Assembly (NCBI GenBank): GCA_025201375.1
Contig: JAIWZP010000001.1
Span: forward strand, 1,102,501-1,166,500
Direction: 5' to 3'
Source of the DNA: Gongronella butleri
Lineage: Eukaryota > Mucoromycota > Mucoromycetes > Mucorales > Cunninghamellaceae
Length of the DNA stretch: 64,000 bases
Shown: positions 40,501 to 51,156 of the stretch, one piece after another
Position numbering within the stretch: the stretch's first letter is position 1
Layout: each line of letters begins with the position of its first letter
Notes under the pieces: generated by a model
What the model saw: the letters and a program-made list of their open reading frames with translations, nothing else
Told to the model about the DNA's origin: nothing
Databases searched by the model: none
Made by a program: the position numbers and the translations under genes

Positions 40501-40784
40501 CGCCACCACCGTACAATGGGTCCATGGGTGGCGCGCTGTTGGCGCGCTCGTAATCGGTCAATGTGGACGACGAGCTTGTGCTGCTGGCCGTCAATTCACT
40601 TGATTCGTCCATTCGATGGCGAAGCATCGCGGCGAGCTAATTGAAGCACCAAAAAAAAAAAAAAAATCAGATCCATTGGGGGGGCATCCGGACCATTTCT
40701 TACCTGTCCTTGCGGCTGCATGCGAGCTTGTGGCTGCTGCAGGTCCGCGTGCAAAAAGTCGTTCATGTACGTGTTTCGATGCAT
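37571..40784 (-). CDS. Pumilio/PUF RNA-binding protein
   Basis: Sequence-specific mRNA regulator. Six exons (minus strand): 40784-40704, 40636-40316, 40240-38689, 38588-37957, 37887-37758 and 37677-37571; 2823 nt, 940 residues. Residues 1-570 are low complexity, rich in Gln, His, Ser and Ala runs. The Pumilio homology domain starts near residue 572 ([20 protein letters not shown]) and has eight repeats with recognition positions GSRFIQ, GNYVIQ, GCRVVQ, GNHVVQ, GCRVIQ, GNYVIQ, ASNVVE and ANYVVQ. Under the known PUF code these read A, U, A, U, A, U, G, U for repeats 1-8, so the target is 5'-UGUAUAUA-3', like Puf3 and Pumilio. The short first exon ([17 protein letters not shown]) is set by its ATG and phase. 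Confidence 0.93.
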
Positions 40785-41303
40785 CAGGGGCGCGTCAATG
40801 GGTACAATACGCGTCTAACAAGCAAGAGAGCGAGCCGAGAAGAGCGAGAGAAATAGAAAATGGGGGAGGGGGGCAAAAAGAGCGAGAATAAAAGCTTGAA
40901 ATGACGAAAAAGAGGAAGAAAATGCGAAAAAATAGAGACAAGCAGAGCAACAAGAACAAGATGGAGCCCTTGTAACAAGATGATGAGCAGGTTCTATTTT
41001 CAAGTGAGGGTGGCGAGACGAGAGGGGGAGCGCGAGAGTGAGTTGGAAAAAGAGAAAGAGAAAGCGTGTGGGGTGTACAAACGCGAAAAAAATACACACA
41101 CAAAAATCAAAAAAGGGACAGGACGAGAATAGGGATAGAGGGCACCAAAGGCATACTTCACGAGAAACGGAAACAGAGAAAAAGAAGAGCCCAAAAAAAA
41201 AAAAGAGGGGTCCAAAAAAAAAAAAAAAGGGCGCCTCTTTTTCATGAAAAAAAAGCCCAAAAAGCCAGGCAACCTTATTTTTTGCCCCGGCTTTTTTGAT
41301 GTC

Positions 41304-41322
41304 TGTGTGTGTGTGTGTGTGT
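41304..41322. repeat. (GT)n microsatellite
   Basis: About nine GT units in the interval between the Pumilio start and the stop of the secreted precursor gene. That interval (40785-41615) otherwise shows only purine-rich promoter sequence and A runs. Confidence 0.85.
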
Positions 41323-41615
41323 CACAGACTGGACAGGGCAATTGGAAGCAACACTATGGCAAAGATGGCCAAGTTGGACTGAGATAAAAGGAAGAGAAAT
41401 TAAAAAAGGGTCGTTTTACTGAAAGAAAGGAAAAAAAAATCAAAAGAATAATAATAAAAGGAGGGGGGATTCAAAGAAAGAAAAAAAAAAAAAGAGGTAT
41501 CGACGAGGCCGTGTATGGGGGGTGAGGAAAAAAATAAGGGAAAAAGAGATAAAAAGAGAAAAAAAGAGATGGGTGAAATGCCAGAAAATAATAAAAAGAG
41601 GGTGAACTGAGGCAT

Positions 41616-44311
41616 TTAGCTATCGATGACGACATGGCCCGGTGTATCCTGAGCAATGGTGTGAGGACCATTTTCCATGGATGTGTCGCTAAGGAGCTTG
41701 ACGGGCAGGTCCTTGAGGACGCCATCCAAGAGATCGCGGCGGCGGAGATTGAGCAATGAGAGGGCTGTGCCGCCACTCTTGCCACCGGATGTTGTGCCCT
41801 GTTGCTTGACATCTTGGCCTTGGGACGCCATGCCTGCGTGATAGGCACCATTGCTGCTGTAGCCATTGGGGCGAGAGTTGCCGCCGGTATAATAGGACGA
41901 AGGAGCCGAATAACCACCAGTATAGCCACTACCACGCCAAGGTTGGTAAGCCTGAGTAAAGGGCATGCCTTGATTGCCGCTCAATTGGCGCTCAAACGAC
42001 TTTTCTTGCATTTCGGCCATCTTGTCCGAGTATTCCTCCATGGCCTTTTGATGGGCTTCCTCAATGTCGTGCGAATTGTCGCGCTTGGTCATCTTGGCGC
42101 CATTGGATTGTTGTTTGGCATTGACCACCACACCTTGACGCGCGCGTGCAAGGCGTTCCATACCGGTCAGGCTGCGCTTGTCCATCTGCTGGTCGGTAGT
42201 CGTGTCAATGGACGGGTCGACTTGCGCATCAGCTTGCGAATCGGCTTGCGAATCGGCAGACGTGTCAGCTTGCGTGTCAGTTTGCGTGTCATCGGTGTTG
42301 TCCTTGGCGGGCTTGTTCTTCTTGTGGTTGCTGCTGCGCTTGCCAATCAGGGAAATGTTCGAGCCTTCGTCATTGGCGGCGGACGTGTGGCGGCCATTGT
42401 TACCGGTCAACGAGTCGACAAGGCCATCAAGACCAGCTCCACGGCGCACGAGGCCACCCAACAAGCCGCTGTCGCCAGCAGCACCGGCACCGGCACTCGA
42501 ACCCGTGCCGCCAAGGACACCATCCAAAAGACCACCAGCCAACGCCTGGCGGCGGACAAGACCAAGACCAAGAACGCCATTGTCGGTCACTTGTCCATTG
42601 GCTTGGTTGACGTCGTCCTTGCCCAAGAGATCTTTGAGATTGAGGCCGCGGCGCTTAACGACACCAGGCACGAGGCTACCACCAGCACCACCAGCACCAC
42701 CGGTCAATCCACCGGCCAAACCTTCCACACCACCAAGGCCACCCAAAAGTTCGGTGATCTGACGCTTGCTCAGACCCAAGCCAGAAAGAAGTTCGCCATC
42801 GAGACCAACATTGGGCTTGGTCGGGTCATTGGGATCACCACCAAGTACTTGATTGAGAATCTGAAGCTGGCGCTTATGTAAAATACCGCCAACAAGGTCT
42901 TGCGTATCGACAATGCCGAGCAATTGGTTGCCGTGAGCACCCGCAGCACCTGCAGCGTGCACTGGCTCGCCATTCACCGTGTCTTCTTGCGTGCTGAGGC
43001 CCAAACTGCTTGTCAAGCCGCCGAGATCGCGCTTGCGCTTGCCAATCAACGAGATCTTGGTACCGCTGTCTTGGTCGCCACCTCCCATCATCATCCCCGT
43101 ATTCGGGTCAAACTGGCCACCACCGCCTTGCTGCGTGCCTTGGTCGCTGCCACCACCACCAGTGAGACCGCCAACAAGGCTCAGAGGACCACCATTGCCC
43201 AAAATACCACCAATGCCAGGAAGACCACCACGACGACGCAGGTCCAAAAGGTGCAATTCCGTCCCACCATTGTCTTGTTGCTCCATGGGCATCATCGGCA
43301 TCGCTGGACGCATCTGCATCGACGCGGGCGGCATCGCCACACGTGGTTGTGTTTGTTGTTGAGGCGCCGCCTTGCCCGTCGCCATCATCTTGGACGCAGG
43401 CAACTTGGCAGCAGCCGGAGTCGCAGGCTTGGCACCAGTAGCAGCGGGCTTAGCAGGAGTAGCCGCATCACGCTTGAAAAGCACCGTGTTTTGCCCCTCG
43501 GAGTCTAATCAGAAAAATGGCAAAAAATTAAAAGCCAGCCACACGCGTCGCGTTTTTTTTTAATTTTAATCATTTTTTTTTCTGTTTTTTTCATCTTTTT
43601 TTTCCTTTTCCTCTTTTTTTTCAATTCAATTAATTTTTTTTTTTTTTTTTTACCTTTTAAAAGGCCGGTGGTCACCAGTCCATTCTTGACACCCAAAAGA
43701 CGCTTGCGCAGGCCGCCAATAAGCGAGATGCTTGTCTTGCCATGCTTCTTGGGGCCTTCCATCATGTCCTTGTAATAGTCATCCATGTCGCCACTGTCCA
43801 TGTAGGGCATGCCGCCGGCCATCATGCCAGGCATCATGCCAGGCATCATCCCGGGCATCATGGCGCCGCCGCCGCCCATGTATTGCCCGGGCATGCCACC
43901 ATACCCGGCAGCCATATACGGCATGTCATCGCGCTTTTTGACCACGCCCGCCAACACATTGTTGTCCACAAGATCAATCACGCCGCCAAGCGTGCCTTGC
44001 TTCTCGTTGCCCGTCATTGTCGCCATGCCGCCGCCCTCCATGGCTTGGCGCTTCTTGATAATCGAGCCTGCGCCGCCGATACCACCACCAAGATCCAATG
44101 CCTGCGCAACATCAGGCACAAGACCTTGCAGCGCACCTTGCGCGCCCCCAGCAGGAAGAAGACCGTCGCCTTGCGTCGACACCAGGTTCGTCACCGTGTT
44201 GAATGGCTTGGCAAATTGCATCATGGAATCCATATCATCGCTCTCAATGCCGTGTACATGGACAGAGCCAGACACCAACAGCACCGTCATAATTGCCAAA
44301 CGGATCATCAT
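41616..44311 (-). CDS. Secreted precursor with many dibasic (Kex2-type) sites and repeated peptides
   Basis: Two exons (minus strand), 44311-43654 and 43504-41616, encode 848 residues. The start MMIRLAIMTVLLVSGSVHVHG is a signal peptide. At least fourteen Lys/Arg sites follow: KKR 86-88 and 125-127, RKR 202-204, KR 230, RRR 309-311, KRKR 375-378, KR 430, KR 466, KRR 503-505, RR 537, RR 573, KR 608, KR 662, KR 693 and RRR 807-809. Five sites end variants of one unit: KTSISLIGGLRKR, GTKISLIGKRKR, GSNISLIGKR, GTELHLLDLRRR and GTALSLLNLRRR. Four sites are followed by Gln (QAMEGG, QLQIL, QITEL, QALAGG). Released stretches are Gly/Leu-rich. There are also PGMM repeats near 153-164 and an Asp/Gln/Thr/Ala stretch near 625-655. 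It resembles the KEP class of fungal proteins (Kex2-processed repeat proteins) and repellent-type precursors by layout only; I know no homolog. There is no GPI signal or enzyme domain. Confidence 0.82.
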
Positions 44312-45224
44312 CTTTTTTTCTTTTTTCCAAAGGACGGATGGAGCGAAATGGAGATTAGGGAAAAAAAATGAAAAAGAGAATGAAGGAAGAAAAAAAAAGA
44401 GAAATGAAAAAAAGAGGTGAAGAGCAAAAAGAAAAATGTAAATGTCAATTGTGCTTCAACCCAAATATCTTGCTCTTTCAGGGGAAGCTCTTTTTTTTTT
44501 TTTTAAAAAAAAAAAGAGGAGACATCGAGATTTGTGTGCGTGTGGGTGTGTGCAAAAGGGAGAACAGAGTGATGTTGCGGGCAAATAGCACATGATAGGA
44601 GGGAACAAGGGCAGAACGAGGAGGTTGTGAGGCCATAAGGCGTGTGAGGAGAAAATGCAAAAAGGGAGGGCGGAGAAAGGGCAAGGGAGAGGGAAAACCT
44701 TTATGACAATAAATCACGGCAATATAATAAAAGGAGGGAAAAAGATGTGTTTGACCTGAAACAAAAAACGAGACAAGGCAACTCTGAAAGGGCAAGGGCG
44801 TTATCAAAAAAAAAAGGAGATTTGGAAAAAAAAGGAGTGACGCGATCAATGGAGCCATGCAAATCCAAGGATGAATATGACGACAAGAAAAAAAGGGAGC
44901 CAATTGGGGTGCCCACTGTTTCTTTTGGACACATGACGCTCGAGCACGCGTCCCATTTCCCCTCAATCCTGATCCTTGTTCACGTTTCAAGCTTTCAAAA
45001 AAAAAAATGACGAAAGATAGAGAGACAGAGAGTGCGAAAATAGGGGCTTTTATTGAAATCAGCATTTTTATCGGGCAAATTGCAATTGCAAGCTCCCTTT
45101 TTTTTTTTCTCCTCCTACTTTTTAAACGCTTCCACCCGCCGCGCGTCTCCATGAAAATGAGTTCGATGAGGATTGGGAGTTTCCCAGTTGCCATTATTAA
45201 AGGGATTGATTTGTTTTTTTTTTT

Positions 45225-45348
45225 TCATGATTGCCCAGTGCTGCTTGTCCTTTCCAGCTGATGCAAGTGCTCCACTTGCTCGGGCGTACCCTGGTTCTCG
45301 ATATCACGGATCATTTTGGGGTACAAATCCCAACAATCACCTTCTTGT

Positions 45349-45379
<31 letters not shown>

Positions 45380-45461
45380 TGAGAGCCTGCTCCTTGTTGT
45401 TTGCTTTGCCGCCAGGCTGCGAGTCTTGCGATTTGCGTGGTGCACGCTTCTTGGGGGCCAT
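45225..45461 (-). CDS. Small hypothetical protein with polyglutamine
   Basis: A 78-residue frame: a basic start (MAPKKRAPRKSQDSQPGGKA), a run of nine Gln, then CWDLYPKMIRDIENQGTPEQ and a short polar end. The N-terminus could be a nuclear signal or simply basic. It does not match a family I know. The ATG is preceded by an A-rich leader on the sense strand, and the frame is uninterrupted, but the Gln run is a triplet repeat and could mislead. The gap to the precursor gene start (44312-45224) shows only A/G-rich sequence. Confidence 0.4.
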
Positions 45462-45603
45462 TTTAAAAAAAAAGTGGGAAAAAGAAAAAAAATCCTGCGC
45501 GGGGTCCGCCCAGTGGGAGAAAAATAAAAAGTGAAAGAGGGCGATCAGCCCACATTATTGCTTGGCTGCATTTGCAAGAACATGGGTTTGGCCCGGGCTT
45601 TCG

Positions 45604-45634
<31 letters not shown>

Positions 45635-46329
45635 ACCTCTTTTACACTTTGATCTCCCTCGCTTCCCGCCAACAAACATGACCATCCAACGTCGGAATTG
45701 ATCGCGTAGCGGGCCGATTGATCACGATGCACAAGCAAAACGAGAGAAAAAACAATGAAAGGAAAAATGAAAAAAAGAGAAATTGAGCTTGCACCGTGCG
45801 TGCCGCACGGCGCGCAACAAATGCGTCTGGGGTCCCATTGGTGGCGGGGTCATCTAGGAAAAACGATACACGCGGCATTTTCACAAGAAAAAAAAGTGAC
45901 ATGGACGTGTCGCTCCATGTTCAATTTTAGGAAATTACCCGAGAAAGTGGAGAAAAAAAAGAGGGTTCGCGCCTTCAATCGCATGGCGCATTGCCTTGCG
46001 ATCAGCAATGCACGCACGGCGGGCTTGAAATCGACTCACCACACACTCGGGTTCCACACGTATTTTTGTTTCACTCACTTTTTTTTTTCTCTTTTCCACT
46101 CTGCCTCTGTCTGTGTCTCTTTTTCTTCTCCACTCTCTGTTTCTTTTTCCCTGTCTCTTTCTCTTTCTCTGCTTTTCAGTCTCACACGCTAGTTTTTTTT
46201 CCCCCTCTTTCTTCTTTTTTCTTTCACTTTCTCCTTGTTGTACGCCTTTCTTTTTCTTTTTTGGAGAACTCAATATACCAATACAAGCACGCGCACCCTT
46301 TCTTTTTCTTTTATTACTCTCTCTTTATC

Positions 46330-47025
46330 ATGACCACCAACGACTCGTTGCCCATGGCCGAGGTCGACTCGACAACCGATAGTGGAATACCCAAAACGTC
46401 CATGGAAGACAATGTGCCACTAGATAAGGCACGTCTCACCATGCTCCTCGTCAATGGCAAGCGCTTTACCTTTGATTTCGATCCATCCACAAGCGTCGAG
46501 ACCGTCAAAACCTATGTGTTGGACCATTGGCCACAGGGTAAAAGGCGCTTTGGCCGCTTTTTTTTCCTGAATGGGGCGACTCGATTCCTTTTTTTTCTTT
46601 TTTTCTACGCGGGTAGATTGGGCCGAGCAAAAGCCAAGCACTATCAAGAGCATCGAATTCGTATACCTGGGCAAGTTTCTCGACAATGACGCAAAACTTA
46701 AAGGTAAACAGCCAAAAAAAAAAAAGCCCAGATGTCCGTGTGACCAAGATGATCCACCCATGAAAAAAAAAAAAATGGCGGCACGAGGAGGCGCAGGATT
46801 CATTTTTTTATTTTTAATCTTTTCCAGATAATGGGCTCATGGCGGGCAATGCAACCATCATTCACCTGGTGATCCGGCAATACAGCAAAAAGGCCGACGA
46901 GGGTAAGCCCTATGGATACAACCCTTGGATAAATGGCATGGACCCCGTGAGTCTCATTCTTTTTCTTTCTAGATTCAAAGAGCCTCATGGCCATCTCTGG
47001 GTGCAAATGCTGCCTTATCATGTGA
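46330..47025 (+). CDS. UBL3/MUB-type prenylated ubiquitin-fold protein
   Basis: Ubiquitin-fold protein anchored to membranes by a lipid tail. Four exons: 46330-46537, 46617-46703, 46828-46902 and 46973-47025; 423 nt, 140 residues. A short acidic lead precedes the ubiquitin-like fold (ARLTMLLVNGKRFTFDFD, VETVKTYVLDHWPQDWAEQK, KSIEFVYLGKFLDNDAKLK, and NATIIHLVIR). The last exon encodes GCKCCLIM and stop: a CaaX box (CLIM) with two further Cys just upstream, fitting prenylation plus palmitoylation as in UBL3. There is no C-terminal Gly-Gly, so it is not conjugated like ubiquitin. The role in sorting cargo to small extracellular vesicles is known for mammalian UBL3; here it is inference. The promoter is strongly T/C-rich. 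Confidence 0.85.
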
Positions 47026-47289
47026 TCGACCATGGACTTGCTTTGGAGCCCCGCTCTTTGCGCGTCCACCCCCCCTTGCCCGGCCTCTCTTGTCCGTCAC
47101 CGCACCCGACCCACACACACAGGCCCTGCCCTTAAAATAATTATTTTACTCTTCCCTCTCTCGCATTGTCCTAATCTTTTTTTTTCTTTCTTTTTCATTC
47201 TTTTTCTTTCTTTTTTTTTTTTTTTTACCCACAAGCAGCTGTAATAAACCTCATTCATCCCCCCTTGCCCCTTTTTACATCTCCATCAA

Positions 47290-47949
47290 ATGACCCAAAC
47301 ACCTTCGCACCCCGGCTTCTTCCACGTGGAACGCAATGACGGCGACTTTTCGAGCCGCTTGGTGGCCGACCAGGCATTTGCCATTGGAAACGTGATTGTG
47401 TCGCTCCAGGGCCTGACACCGGGACCCAAAAGATACTCGTCCGTCCAGATTTCACGCGACGATCACGTCGAGCTCAACAGCGACCTCTTGTTCCTCAATC
47501 ATGCATGCGACCCAAACACATTTTTGGACGTCGACAAGCGCGCTATCGTCGCCATCAAGCCCATTGCAAAGGGCGACGAGATCAACTTCTTCTACCCATC
47601 CACCGAATGGGACATGGGTCAGTGCAAATGATCAATTTGACGCGAAAAAGCGCAAAAAGATCGGCAAAAAATTAAAAAAAGGAAATCACGCGACTCATGC
47701 CTTTTTTTTTTTTTATCTGCAGCGCAACCCTTTGACTGTTGGTGCGGCTCACCAAAGGTAAAGCGACAGAGATAAAAAAAAAAAAAAAAAAGAGGAGAGA
47801 AAGGTGAGCGTGCGAAAATGACGTCATTCTTGAAAAAGTGCATCAAAAAGGTCCAAGGCGCCAAGCATATTCCAAGCAGTACACTGCGTCAGTTTCAATT
47901 GGCGCGCCACATTGACGAATTGTTGAGCGAGCGGGACCAATCGTCGTAG
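47290..47949 (+). CDS. Small SET-domain protein with post-SET cysteines
   Basis: Putative protein methyltransferase reduced to a single SET domain. Exons are 47290-47617, 47723-47757 and 47839-47949; 474 nt, 157 residues. It shows DFSSRLVADQAFAIGNVIV (the SET N-terminal strands), the NH motif in LLFLNHACDPNTFLD, IKPIAKGDEINFFYPSTEWD for the GEE-like block, and a post-SET cluster FDCWCGSPKCIKKVQG that would bind zinc with the NHAC cysteine. Small SET proteins of this layout are common in fungi; substrates are unknown. The last acceptor (TTGAAAAAG|TGC) lacks a pyrimidine tract but is required to keep the CxC-x4-C motif in frame. The stop is 137 bp before the DID2 start. Confidence 0.82.
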
Positions 47950-48086
47950 AATCGCCGTGGAGGGGAGAAAAAAAAAGAAAGATTGCGAGCCCCCTTTCTA
48001 CTTTTTCTTCTTCTTGCACCTCCCCCCTCCTTTGCTCGCGTTCACTCTCCACTCCCTCTTTCTTGCTATATTTTGTGTCTTTTGCT

Positions 48087-49034
48087 ATGGGTGGCCTAGA
48101 AAGTAGGTTGTTTTTATAGATTGAATAAAAAAGAAAGAAAGAAAAAATAAGCCGACCATCTAAGCATCCTTTTCTTTTGCTCCTGTTGCTTCGTCTTGGC
48201 AGATCAGCTCTTCCAAATCAAGGTAACCCCTCACTCTCTCTCTCCATTAATGACATTTGGCGGCTCACAATGGCTCTATTTTGCTAGTTCACGGCCAAAC
48301 AGCTTCAAAAACAAAGCAAGCGATGCCAAAAGGAGGAGACCCAAGAGCGCCAAAAACTGAAAAAGGTACCCCATTTTTTCACCTACAGTGGTGCAACGAC
48401 AGCCCCATTTGTTTTCTTATCAAACTCATATTTTTGTTTTAATGAACAAAAATAGGCCATGGAGCAGGGTCATCAAGACATTGCACGCATCCACGCTGAG
48501 AACGCTATCCGCAAGAAAAACGACGCGCTAAACCTGCTGCGCCTCGCCTCGCGCGTCGACGCCGTTGCCAGCCGCGTCCAGTCCGCCATCACCATGCGCG
48601 CCGTCTCGTCCACCATGACATCCGTCGTCAAAAACATGGACAAGTCGCTGAACAACATGGACCTTGAAAAGGTAAAGTCGTGAGCGACAAAAGGAAAAAA
48701 AAAAGACGAGAAATTGATTTTTTTGTCAAAATGGGGACAGATTGCGATGGCCATGGACAAGTTTGAGACGCAGGTGGATGCGCTAGACGTGCAGGAGCAC
48801 CAGATGATGATGACGGGCGCGGTGGCGGCACCGTCGTCCGACGAGGTCGAGGCCTTGATTCAACAAACCATGGAGCAGGAATCGCCGCGCGCCAACGCCG
48901 ACGCCGACGTGCTCGCGCAACTTGACCAGCTGCACGTACCGACCACCGCCATCGCCGCCACAAAGCAGCTCGATTCCCCAAAGCGACAGGACGACCGCAT
49001 GCTCGAACAACGACTGCAAGCGCTGCGCCACTAA
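48087..49034 (+). CDS. DID2: ESCRT-III protein CHMP1/Did2 (Vps46)
   Basis: ESCRT-III-associated protein that recruits Vps4 for disassembly at endosomes. Five exons: 48087-48102, 48203-48222, 48288-48365, 48456-48671 and 48741-49034; 624 nt, 207 residues. The spliced start [20 protein letters not shown] matches the family N-terminus exactly in layout (E..LFQLKFTAKQL). It goes on [40 protein letters not shown] and [20 protein letters not shown]. The end [14 protein letters not shown] is a MIM-type helix for the Vps4 MIT domain. The first two exons are 16 and 20 nt, which automatic gene finders would probably miss. Its identity is firm. Confidence 0.93.
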
Positions 49035-51098
49035 AGCCACCAAATCGTCCAATTGATACCACGCACGCCCTGTAGACACACAAATAAAGCATCATGCTAC
49101 ATAAAGCAAGCTTTTGCGGCCTCGCGAAAAGAGAGCGAGAGCGAGCTCAAAAAGGCTGGCAAAATGAGAACCGGTGTTTGAATGTAAAAAAAAAACGCAA
49201 CAATAATGGCATTGTAACAGGAAAGTGGCAAACCAAGATCATGGCACGACGCGTTCAAGCACCGTGCTCACCTCTGCGCGGCTCTCCCAACGAACAATCT
49301 CTGTTTTCCGCTCGTTACAGCCGATCAAACACGATCAAACACGACGAATCCGATTTGTTCGGCAACGCTAAAGTCAAAGGCACGGCGCGCTTGCGTGACA
49401 AAAGATGAAGAATTCGTTGCTCTGTCGAAGGGGAGCGGCTGCACGGCGATGCAATGCCAAACGGAGAGGGTACAACGAGAATTTTCGAAAAATCAGAAAA
49501 ATTCGCGTGTTGAGACGAGATTCATCTAGCCACAACACCGTTTTGAGTCGCTCATGTGGTTATACGGGCCGGAAAACCCATGGATGCACAAACCTGGGGG
49601 GGTGTCATTTCATGCTGTGGACGCGTAGCTCGCCCACGAAAAATTGGTCGCCACCGAGCTCCAAAACCAAAATTGAAAATTCAGGTCTCCAGAAAGCCGC
49701 CAAACTTTTACACACAATAGATCGTATGGAGTAACCACGGAAATGACAATAAAACAGTGCGGTCCATAAGCTCGTTGACGAGCAATATGCAATTTTGGTT
49801 GAAACTTTGCACGCGATTTGCGATGGATGAACGCGTTCAAATGGCGTGCTGACGCGTCCATGAGCAATACAAGCTCTATGTGCATGACTTTGATTCGAAA
49901 CAGACGCGTGTAACTCGGCGCTTGACGCGGTTATTCACGCGTCGAAATTTATTATACTTTTTAAACCGCGTCGAAAATGCCAAAAAATCGCCTTTTTTAG
50001 GCGATCACCGATAGCCCCATACGCGACGAGCCGCGCTCTTTCTGATGGTATGCGTTTCTCGGAGATGCAAGCTCTATTCGTTGAGATGCCCTTGAATCGA
50101 AAATTAAACCTCAAACGCATTTTACGCCGAGACCAGTCAATGAACCCTTAGTTTTTATTGGATATCCGTCGGTAAATGGTGCGCATTTACATGCTGATGG
50201 GTGCGGCGTGGCGGTCTGGCGACCTAATTTTCACCATTTTCCGGGGATCGACTGTACCCCTTGGAAAATCCACCAAAAAATCGCGATTTTTCAACCTTCA
50301 TTGGCACGCCATCCTGTGGCCGCCGCAACTTGAAGTGGTGCCCATTAGTCATTTCGGCCTCTCTCTTTTCAGAACAAACGTAAAAACCAGAGGTCAATAG
50401 CGCCGCTGGCGAGAAAATTGCTATTATTCCATAAATTCATATTTTCGGCCATGGTGCAACAAATTGTGATTCGATCGTGCTGAAACTTGCACGTCTGGAA
50501 AGACCCGCATTTGGGCCACATTTTGTTCCGTGCGCCAAAGTCAATGCGTGTGGTCTTGTACCTTTATACACTTGCAACGTCCGACCAACCATTTTAATTC
50601 CCCTTTTCTCAGAAACGCACAGAGAAAAAATGGAGTGCTGCGGTGACAAAAGATGTGCAATTTGATCGATTAAGCCCAGGTTTACGGCTACACGACCAAC
50701 ACTGATTTTAATATTCAAATTTCTTAAATTGTGACACTTTGATCGCCATTTCCTCGAGAGCAGCCTGATTGACACCCGAGTTTTGTTGCATACTTGCTTA
50801 GAAAGAGGTGGTTGATGCATCAACATTATGATAATCACTCTCATCAGGTAGCAAGCGTGTTCGCTATGACACCAAACAGGTTCGTTTTTTTTTAAAAAAA
50901 AGAATCAGGGACGATGGTCTTATTTCCGTTTATGGCAATGTCGTTGTTGTGATTGGACAATGAATTGGACCCGATGCGGCGCTTTAAAAGGACGTATCGC
51001 GCGTCGTTTTACCGTCTTTTCTCTTGTTCTTCCTTGACAACCACTTTTTGTTGCCATCCTCAATATGGTCGTCAATACTCTGGGACTGAGATAGCAGA
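49035..51098. other. Repeat-filled intergenic region
   Basis: No supported gene. It holds copy A2 (about 49640-50360), followed by a segment (50400-50880) matching 27240-27720 (for example GCTGAAACTTGCAC, TTGCTTAGAAAGAGG). The junction after 50880 runs into the promoter of the decayed gene below. Confidence 0.6.
49640..50360 (+). repeat. Dispersed repeat family A, copy A2
   Basis: Collinear with A1 and A3; the first anchor CCAAAACCAAAAT is at 49661 and the last anchor region at about 50338. Shared blocks include CACGCGTCGAAATTTATTA, TTTCTGATGGTA, CGTTGAGA and CCGTCGGTAAATGG. It is the most diverged of the three at its 3' end. Confidence 0.7.
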
Positions 51099-51105
51099 TA
51101 TAAAA
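51099..51105 (+). promoter_or_regulatory. TATA box before the decayed gene
   Basis: TATAAAA about 58 bp upstream of the ATG at 51157, a typical core-promoter distance, which supports a former gene start there. Confidence 0.45.
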
Positions 51106-51156
51106 ACGGGGGGTGGCTTGGACCGCTGATTGTTTTGTTTTTCTTCCGTCCAAACA

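Noticed and set aside
41802..42881. Long plus-strand frame (359 codons) opposite the secreted precursor
   Set aside because: It mirrors the Gly/Leu-rich coding of the minus strand, has no domain and no splice partners; the minus-strand frame has a signal peptide and regular motifs.
43710..43735. Similarity of the SLIG-containing units to the tethered ligand of an animal protease-activated receptor
   Set aside because: Four to five residues of shared sequence are expected by chance; there is no reason for a link.
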